A program made the translations under genes and the position numbers. 64,000 nt of DNA. Source: Apricaphanius iberus. Its lineage: Eukaryota > Chordata > Actinopteri > Cyprinodontiformes > Aphaniidae. The notes under the pieces are model-generated. The model did no database searches, was not told the origin of the DNA, and was given only the letters and a program-made list of their open reading frames with translations. Positions within the stretch are counted from its first letter, which is position 1, and each line of letters begins with the position of its first letter. This document shows positions 57,496-64,000 of this stretch, in pieces. The DNA is taken from positions 124,001-188,000 of the forward strand of contig JAPXFQ010002889.1 in NCBI GenBank assembly GCA_028564705.1, written 5' to 3'.

Positions 57496-57499
57496 ACTT

Positions 57500-59040
57500 T
57501 GTTCTGTTTCTTCTTTGTGTGTGACATCATGTTTACATTTAAATACTAAAAGACAAAAATTACAAACTAAATCGTAAAAGCATGCAGTTTAATAAAGAAA
57601 GAGAAACACAAGCACAGTGCAGATATAGAAATTATATGAAGAATTAAAGTTGGTTGAAGTAAATGAATATGAAGCAAGATTTACATTTTTTTAAAACATG
57701 GCTTTAGAGAGAGCATTATTTATAGGAATGTAATCTCTTCTTTAACATAAAGTTTGTATTTCATTAAATCTTGTGGCTCTGCTAGTTAGGACCAATGCAG
57801 AAGGTTACTCAGGGATGGTGGAGTAAATGTGGTAAAAGTTGGCAGGCATAAATAAATACGGTGATCAACCAGATCATGAGGATATACGACATGGCAAACA
57901 AATTTATTTAGTCAAACGTACATCATAATTCTCACTCTCTTGCATGTTATGCACTTCCAGATCTGTAACAAAAATATTCAATTTTAAAAGTGGTGTTTAA
58001 AAATATTCAATATTAGTATTATGTTTAATGTAATCATGTTGCATTCATTAATTACACTTAAACAAAAACAATAATGACTCATGGCTGTTTTGATGGTGTA
58101 TATTTAGGATGATTTATATAGTCGCCTCCACACTTGTTGGCACCCCTGGATTGGATGTTTAAAAAATATTCAATTTAAAATCCTTTTATTGCAGTAATGA
58201 TATTTGTCATTTTAGGCTTAAAAATAAAAATCAATTCACTAGGAATTAAGTATCTCCCAAATCAGCGGTGCCACACTCACAGATCTCTGTACAATTTTCT
58301 TTATGGTCCAGAGTCTCTCACTCTCTCTCCAAGGTTTTAGCTGTGGAGATTGAGGTGACCATGTAGAGCCTATGATAACATTCACACAATCCCTGCTTCA
58401 AGGGGTTTTGAAGGAAAATTCTTCCCACAACTACCCTATACCTTCCACCACACTTTATAACCAGTATGTAGTTATTTTCTCTACATTTTATCTGGCTTCT
58501 ACGGCAAACAGATCTGGGGGAGCCTTCACTGAATACATTAGTCTTAATTTACTCAAACAAAAGCGTACCATTTGGCCTCAATTGGTAAATGTGGGTCATC
58601 ATGAAGCTTGCTTACAGTTCCAGCTAATTTTTTATTTATCACCAAACACTGACAACAATACAACTCAAATAATAACTAAAGAACACGATGACATTTGGAA
58701 GACAAACTATAATGTAAAATGGAGATCTTCTACAATTAACACAAATACATTACCCATAGGTCTGTGAGGCGTACAATCGCCCCCCGTTGTACCTGCACAC
58801 ACAGATCATTTGACCATCAGTCGACTACAGAAAGATTCAACAGTTCTGATTTGAATATGCAAATGCTTAGTCGGGGACACCCAATATTTTATAGGGAAGG
58901 TACTGCGATTTCATAAGAAAATGAAGAATAAAAGATAGTCATGCTTTGTGATTTTTTTCAGACTTCCCAGATTAAGACTTGTCTTATTAGACATACGTAC
59001 CCAGAGATCCAATAAGTGTCAAGTGTGAAGCATAAAAAAA
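57500..59040. other. Intergenic DNA between convergent genes
   Basis: AT-rich. The open frame 58372-58767 (+) has no recognised homology. A last exon of the - strand receptor-like gene may lie around 58750-58792 (acceptor GTGTGCAG read on the - strand), but its frame could not be settled. Confidence 0.4.
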
Positions 59041-59043
59041 TAC

Positions 59044-59063
59044 TTTCCATTCCAGCAGTTTCA
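59044..59063 (-). CDS. Receptor-like gene, possible further cytoplasmic exon
   Basis: 20 nt between TTATACAG and GTATTT on the - strand; gives VKLLEWK in the phase set by the previous candidate. Weak: short, and splice sites only moderate. Confidence 0.2.
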
Positions 59064-59108
59064 CTGTATAACAAAAACAAAGAAAAACAAATGCAAATAG
59101 CATCTTAC

Positions 59109-59139
59109 CAGCATTAGCTGTAGTGACTATCATGTAGGG
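59109..59139 (-). CDS. Receptor-like gene, possible tyrosine-motif exon
   Basis: 31 nt: acceptor ATCTTCAG, donor GTAAGA; gives PYMIVTTANA. Joined to the preceding DV it would read VPYMIV, matching the ITIM pattern. A different upstream acceptor (CTGTAG) is possible. Confidence 0.3.
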
Positions 59140-60155
59140 CTGAAGATTACCTACAGTTACCTTTTAAATGAGAAAAAGAAAATAGAATGGTTGATAACTA
59201 AGTATATAAAGAGAAATTTTTAGGAAAAAGTTGGTTTGATGTGATTAGAAACGGAAAATTAGAGTATTAGCAAAGAGCGATGAGGTTTAGAAGGTTAACT
59301 CAGTTGATTTGAATCCTGCTGCTAAACTTCCACCTGGGAGGTACTTTCCTACATGGTGTAGAAAGCCAAATGTTTTTTGACAATATTAGCTCCTGTGAAA
59401 CTTAAAAATGCATTTTAACAATACTGACAATCCAATCTAGATTGGAATCAAACAATGAAAAAAATCTATATTTTCTTTCTCCAAATATAAGACAAAAAAA
59501 AGGAACTTCTCATGGTTAAAATCACACAGATTTATAAAAACATGATCACTCAGTAGTTTGAAGGTTTGTCATGTTTCTGGGTTTCACTGAGACTGAAGAC
59601 TGTGAAGAAAACATTTGAAACATGCAAATCCAAAATAATGTTTGTCAGTGGGAACAAAAAACAGAAAGTCTTGAATATTTTTTTTGAACAGTTGAGTCTA
59701 AAAAAATTAGTTATTTAGACACCACAACAGTGAATATGTTAATATATGTTAACTTAATAATGAATCTAGTCTCTGGTTGGAGGTAGGTCTGTCAAAGCAA
59801 TCAGTTTTCTTATATTTTCTCAAGTAAACCAGCACCGATTGATTAAATCATGAAATTTTGTACCTGGAGATTTCCGTTTAGAGTTCAATTCAAACTATCA
59901 CAAAAAGATCATAAATTACTATTTCTGCATTTAAAAATCCCGAATTCTGTAAAAAAAAACAATATAAATAAATAAATATGAAATTTATTCAAAGGAGTTT
60001 CAAACAAAATCCTCCCAAAAAGTTTAATAAAAAAAATGATCTTCTAAGTTTTATTGAAACCTAATTCCAAGCAATTATTGCAGAATGACAAATGATATAT
60101 TTACAGTGATATTTTCTAATATATATTTTACTTTGGTTAATACTTATTTAATTAC

Positions 60156-60190
60156 CACGTCCGCATGTTGGCTTGTGTCCTTTTGGTCAT
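60156..60190 (-). CDS. Receptor-like gene, small cytoplasmic exon 3
   Basis: 35 nt: acceptor CTTTATAG, donor GTAATT; gives DDQKDTSQHADV in frame. If this donor is not used, the frame stops three codons later (VIK then stop), so it may be the terminal exon. Confidence 0.4.
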
Positions 60191-60277
60191 CTATAAAGTG
60201 ATGGAAAAAACGCAAATGTCACTAATTATTCATTATCTACAATATATTACATTCGTTGCAGGGATATAAACATTTAC

Positions 60278-60297
60278 CTTTAAAAACAGATTGTGAT
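60278..60297 (-). CDS. Receptor-like gene, small cytoplasmic exon 2
   Basis: 20 nt: acceptor TTTCGTAG, donor GTAAAT; gives RSQSVFK in frame. Confidence 0.4.
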
Positions 60298-60384
60298 CTA
60301 CGAAAGTAAAGAAGATTAGTTTTTTTCTTAATGCACAAAGACAAAAAAAATTAATGGCAAACTGGAAATTGCTTATTTCTTTAC

Positions 60385-60403
60385 CTGCCAGAAACTACTT
60401 TTG
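60385..60403 (-). CDS. Receptor-like gene, small cytoplasmic exon 1
   Basis: 19 nt: acceptor TTTTCCAG, donor GTAAAG; gives AKVVSG in the phase set by the transmembrane exon. Confidence 0.45.
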
Positions 60404-61131
60404 CTGGAAAATGAAAAACAAAAGAACAATTTATCATTTACAATTTAGAAATGTTCAATTCTAATTACTAAATGTCATCATGAAGAAAATGAAATTTAAG
60501 CCTTTCCAACTATTGGGGAAAAAATCAAATACTTTTTTACTGAACTAACTTTAGAAAACACAATTTTCCAAATCTGACATTTCATTTTTGCAAATGTATC
60601 GGATTGATTCTGGATTTTTACCCACTCCTCTTCTAAACCGTTCAAATTTGTTTGGTAACTTAAAACATCCGCTCCTATCAGATATTTTCTATAAGACTAA
60701 GGTCTGGAAACAGATTGGTCTACTTTATTACTGAAATATGATTCCTGGTTAGTAAGACCTGTGTTGAATCAGCAGTACATTTTGAGTTAAAGACCCCTCC
60801 ATGACCCTTACTTCTGATCTGGGTGAGGGGCACATAAAGTGTTAGAATTAGTGTAAGTGGGATTAATTTACTTATTTGTGAATTACTGTATATTAGAACA
60901 CAACTGCTCTATAGGTAATTAAAATATGGCTAAGAAGTAGGGGAATAAATACTTATAACATTAATGATATTCAAATACATTTTTATTTTTTTATTTTTGA
61001 GTCTTTTTCAGTTTTTGATTGAGATTATGTCAGTATGAAAATGATCACAGCATAAAAATGAGAGGCCCTTCATTATTTTGTAAATAAGCAAACCTAGAAA
61101 TGTGGCACAGATTAAAGAAATGTCTTCTTAC

Positions 61132-61233
61132 CAGCTCTTTGGTGAATCACAAATGTGAAGCCCAGTAAAATAATGGCAAGGGCTGATCCAAAACAAGTCA
61201 AAACCACAAAAACAATTTTCAGTGTCCGTAAAT
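61132..61233 (-). CDS. Receptor-like gene, transmembrane exon
   Basis: 102 nt in phase 1/1: acceptor TTTCAACAG, donor GTAAGA. Encodes LRTLKIVFVVLTCFGSALA... and continues IILLGFTFVIHQR, one hydrophobic helix of about 22 residues followed by basic residues (stop-transfer). Confidence 0.7.
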
Positions 61234-61384
61234 CTGTTGAAACAATAGAACTGAAAATTGTTGTTCACCTGTGGGGCTTCTACGAAGCTTAAACTCAGCT
61301 GGTATTAAATTTTAGGCAAAGTCAATTTATCAAATAAAATAAATGCAACATATACATTTCAGACATCTTTAATACTCTTTGTGT

Positions 61385-62670
61385 CAGAGGTTTACATTAA
61401 GGGTGTTTTCAGACCAGAAAAAGTGTCCAAACAGTGCAGGTCTGAATACCCCAGTAATAATGAGCACAAATGTCATTACCTCTGATGCATTAAAAAAAAA
61501 AATTTTCCCATCACACTGGAATTATTATGCAACAATTTATTTCCACTGTGACGGTAAACTAGAACTAACTTTTCTTGTTTAAGGACAGAATTATCTAAAT
61601 TATTTGTATTTGGTAAATGCCAAAAGAATGAGACACAGTATGTCAGAATTTTATGGATTAATGTCTTCGAAATAAGAAGTTTACATACAAAATGATTACA
61701 GTCTCTTTGAACCATGAGGGCTTAAAAAATGATGACAAGGCTTTGGAAACTTCTGCTAGGTTAACTGACTGGAGGCACACCTCTGGATGTATTTTAAGGC
61801 CACTCCTGGAACACACTGCTTTCTTGTTTGACACTATAGGAAAGTCAACAGAACTCAGCCAAAACATCAAGAAGACATATATGGAGCTGCACTTGTCTGG
61901 TTCATCATTGAGAACAATTTGCAGATGCTTGAATGTGCCACAGTCATCTGTTCAAACAATTATATGCAAGCATAGACATGTTGGTAAAATCCAACCATCA
62001 TAAGATTCAAGTGGAGACAGGTTATGTGTCCCAGAAATGAATGTGTTTAGGTCCAAAGTGAGAAAATTGACCCCAGAACAAAAGTCGAAGACTTTCCGAA
62101 GAGGCTGGCTGTGCTGCTAGGACAGTAACTGTATCCACAGTGTCCCCTAAAGGCCACTCAACAAGGAGGAAGCCATTACTCAAACAGAAACATTAAAAAG
62201 TCAGATTGCAATTTGCAATTGTATAAAGAGATAACCTGCTTTTCTGGAGACATGTCTTGTGGTCTGAAGAAACCAAAATTGAACTGTTTGACCATCATTA
62301 CATTTACATTACATTACATTACATTACAGAAAAGGGGTGGGGGCAAGTATGAAGTATGGAGACTGCAGCATTTTGTTGGGGAGGGGGAGGCTACAGAAGG
62401 AACAGGTGTATTTCATAAAATAGAGGACTTCAAGAGGAAAGAATATGCTGAAAGTATCTGATCTAGGACCAGTAGGTTTACAAATTTATAATATGGCACA
62501 TTCTTCAGTTTTTCCATCATCTGTTTGAAAAAATGGGACAGAACTCGATTATGAACCCCATACTGTGAGAAGCTTGGGAAAGGACGTCCAAAATGTTTAA
62601 GCCAAGACATACGATTCAAAGGTAATTCTACCAACTACTGAGGAAATGTATGTAAATTACTGATTTTAAC
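61385..62670 (+). mobile_element. Tc1/mariner transposon relic inside the receptor-like gene
   Basis: The frame 61692-62003 contains IGKSTELSQNIKKTYMELHL and LRTICRCLNVPQSSVQTIIC, clearly the N-terminal helix-turn-helix region of a Tc1-type transposase. Later degenerate phrases (CTTTTCTGGAGACATGTCTTGTGGTCTGA...) follow transposase order. Ends near GAGGTTTACATTAAGGG and ATGTATGTAAATTACTGATT resemble Tc1 termini. A (ATTAC)n run at 62297-62328 interrupts it. Inactive. Confidence 0.75.
62297..62328. repeat. (ATTAC)n short tandem repeat
   Basis: Five to six ATTAC units inside the Tc1 relic, apparently a later expansion. Confidence 0.85.
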
Positions 62671-62836
62671 AAATGAACTTCTGACATATTATTTTGCTAA
62701 TTATCGTAGCATTTAGGAATAATAAGTAGAAAATGAATATTTAAAATCAAGAGATCATAGCCTGAAATAAATATGACATATATATGGCCAAGATGAGTTT
62801 ATGTAAAGTTAAGAACAGGAGCAGGCTTATACTCAC

Positions 62837-62914
62837 CAGGTAGTGGTGCTGATGAAGTTGTCTTGTCAAAGACTTCATTTAAAGTAAAATGATCAGTCAC
62901 ATGAGTATTTGATT
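62837..62914 (-). CDS. Receptor-like gene, stalk exon 2
   Basis: 78 nt in phase 1/1: acceptor CCTTTTAG, donor GTGAGT. Encodes SNTHVTDHFTLNEVFDKTTS..., a second hydrophilic stalk segment. Confidence 0.6.
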
Positions 62915-63087
62915 CTAAAAGGAGATAAAAACAGATGAATGAGGATTTTATTTACTGTGATTGTATTTTTAGATGTATTATATTAAAGAAATTTTAAAAA
63001 TTAAATCTATCATCATTAGGAACAGAATAAAAGGAAAGGAGAGGTTGAACTGGAAATAAAACTGCAGTGAACAACATGATACTTTAC

Positions 63088-63162
63088 TTGTACTGCTAGT
63101 GGCTCCAGATGAAGTTATGCTGGGAATGACGCTTGTTAAATCAGTTTTCATCTCCTTGTCAT
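63088..63162 (-). CDS. Receptor-like gene, stalk exon 1
   Basis: 75 nt in phase 1/1: acceptor TTGTTTTAG, donor GTAAAG. Encodes NDKEMKTDLTSVIPSITSSG..., a Ser/Thr-rich extracellular stalk, probably O-glycosylated. Confidence 0.6.
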
Positions 63163-63251
63163 CTAAAACAAATAGTTATAGAAGAAAATATATTTGTACT
63201 ATCATTATGTCAGGATAAAATAATCAGAAGAAGGCTGTAATGATTATTTAC

Positions 63252-63557
63252 TTTGAATGAAGATGGATGATAGACTGCTATATGGAGAAAATGCTTCACC
63301 AGGCCGAGCTGTGTACCGACAGTTCACTTGAACCTCAGTAGGTAATCTTAGATTTGCTACTTTGGCCATTTCTATGAGTTAATTTCCTTTCAGCAATTGA
63401 TGACAGGAACTGTTGTTTTCAAATCCTTTTGATTCCACCAAAAGATAAATATAACACGTAGAGGGAGAAACAGATGAGGGAGCTTCGCAGGTCAATGTGA
63501 CCGAGTCCGTTTCAGTGATCACTGCTGGATTCACGGTGAGTTTGGGTGTAGGAAGAG
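63252..63557 (-). pseudogene. Ig-like domain exon with in-frame stop
   Basis: 306 nt. The acceptor CAATCTCCAG precedes position 63557 and the donor GTAAAT follows 63252. It encodes LPTPKLTVNPAVITETDSVT..., with cysteines in TLTCEAP and VQVNCRY placed as in an Ig fold and extra cysteines between. The stop TAA at 63381-63379 falls mid-domain, after LLKGN. The same frame then continues with IEMAKV and EVQVNCRYTARPGEAFSPYS, so the break is a single nonsense change with no frame loss. Confidence 0.75.
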
Positions 63558-64000
63558 CTGGAGATTGGAAAAGAACAAACAAACAAAAAAAAAAGAATAA
63601 CTTTTGTGTGTGGTGAAATAAAACTAAGATGGGGGGTGGGGGCACCACAAAATGCGTTTAAGAAGCGTTTATTTATTCAACATGTCCAAAAGTATCAGGA
63701 ATTTATTTTATTGCAACTAAGTATACTCAATTGAATCGGATAACATAACACAACTGAAGTTGTTACACACCTGACTTCCTCTCATGGCACCAAGCTGGAT
63801 GTCTCTGAACTTGTGAGAGAGACCCACTCTATTCACAAATATTTATGGAAGCTGTTTGGAGGGACTGAATTTTATCTACAAATCAGTACATTTACATGCA
63901 CATCTAAATCAAGCTTTTTTTGTAATGTTTTTATCCCATGACTTTTCCCCATTATTTATAACCCAGTGTTCCTATCTAAGTCAAGTCCTGGGCATTGCTC
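63558..64000. other. Upstream intron of the receptor-like gene, nothing certain
   Basis: AT-rich. AATAAA-like hexamers on the - strand near 63690-63710 and an ATG followed by GTGTGT near 63780-63795 were seen, but neither an exon nor a gene end can be supported. Confidence 0.35.

Larger units (their letters stand above)
59044..63557 (-). pseudogene. Ig-superfamily single-pass receptor-like gene, 3' part, with a nonsense codon
   Basis: Reading right to left: one Ig-like exon (63557-63252), two short Ser/Thr-rich stalk exons, a transmembrane exon and small cytoplasmic exons. The first four are all in phase 1/1, the usual arrangement of Ig-receptor genes, and join in frame. The Ig exon carries TAA at 63381-63379 where relatives are open, so this copy would be truncated. 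The 5' exons (signal peptide and possibly more Ig domains) lie beyond 64000. The Ig wording (KLTVNPAVITETDSVTLTCE) recalls a large fish-specific family of unnamed immune-type receptors; no symbol is assigned. Confidence 0.65.

Noticed and set aside
58372..58767. 131-codon open frame on the + strand downstream of cacna2d3
   Set aside because: No recognisable domain, composition typical of AT-rich noncoding DNA, no splice or promoter context.
63775..63800. Possible first exon (ATG then GTGTGT donor) of the - strand receptor gene
   Set aside because: Only about five codons, no signal peptide, and a stop is reached soon if the donor is ignored.

Overview
This 64-kb window is vertebrate nuclear DNA, most likely from a ray-finned (teleost) fish. 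It holds one essentially complete multi-exon gene on the + strand, the 3' part of a second gene on the - strand, and a dense set of transposon relics of the types common in fish (Tc1/mariner, hAT and hAT MITEs, PIF/Harbinger, L2/Rex1-like and RTE/Rex3-like LINEs, a tRNA-derived SINE, a BEL/Pao remnant). No bacterial-type operon, CRISPR array or prophage was seen.

Positions 2044-56725 encode a voltage-gated calcium channel alpha2delta auxiliary subunit, recognised as alpha2delta-3 (cacna2d3). I could place 38 coding exons whose phases all agree. They total 3258 nt and give a 1085-residue product, against about 1091 residues in human. The protein has a signal peptide, a von Willebrand A domain with an intact MIDAS motif (D259, S261, S263), Cache-type segments and a C-terminal hydrophobic tail of the GPI-anchor type. 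It lacks the triple-arginine motif linked to gabapentin binding in alpha2delta-1 and -2, as expected for type 3. The gene spans about 55 kb, very compact beside the mammalian gene. The splicing of intron 36 is the most unusual feature: the reading frame is kept only if the intron is a 129-nt AT-AC intron with textbook U12-type (minor spliceosome) donor and branch-point sequences. Exon 14 is an 18-nt microexon. Intron 2 contains a 222-nt candidate cassette exon that is open and phase-compatible.

The introns carry most of the mobile DNA. Intron 4 has an inverted-arm BEL/Pao-like composite (15791-17640). Introns 8, 10, 30 and 37 and the downstream intergenic DNA hold Tc1-like relics. Intron 20 has a hAT-type MITE. 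Intron 24 has a perfect 197-bp tandem duplication. Intron 30 is a patchwork of Harbinger-like DNA and a SINE with target-site duplication. Intron 37 has a frameshifted LINE nested inside a hAT element flanked by an 8-bp target-site duplication. Two intronic hairpins stand out: 33111-33190 (pre-miRNA-like shape) and 30286-30371 (near-perfect palindrome).

Downstream, 59044-63557 on the - strand holds exons of an immunoglobulin-superfamily, single-pass membrane receptor-like gene whose 5' exons lie beyond the window. Its Ig exon has an in-frame stop, so this copy may be a pseudogene. All assignments come from reading the sequence and from recalled family knowledge. No alignment or database search was run.
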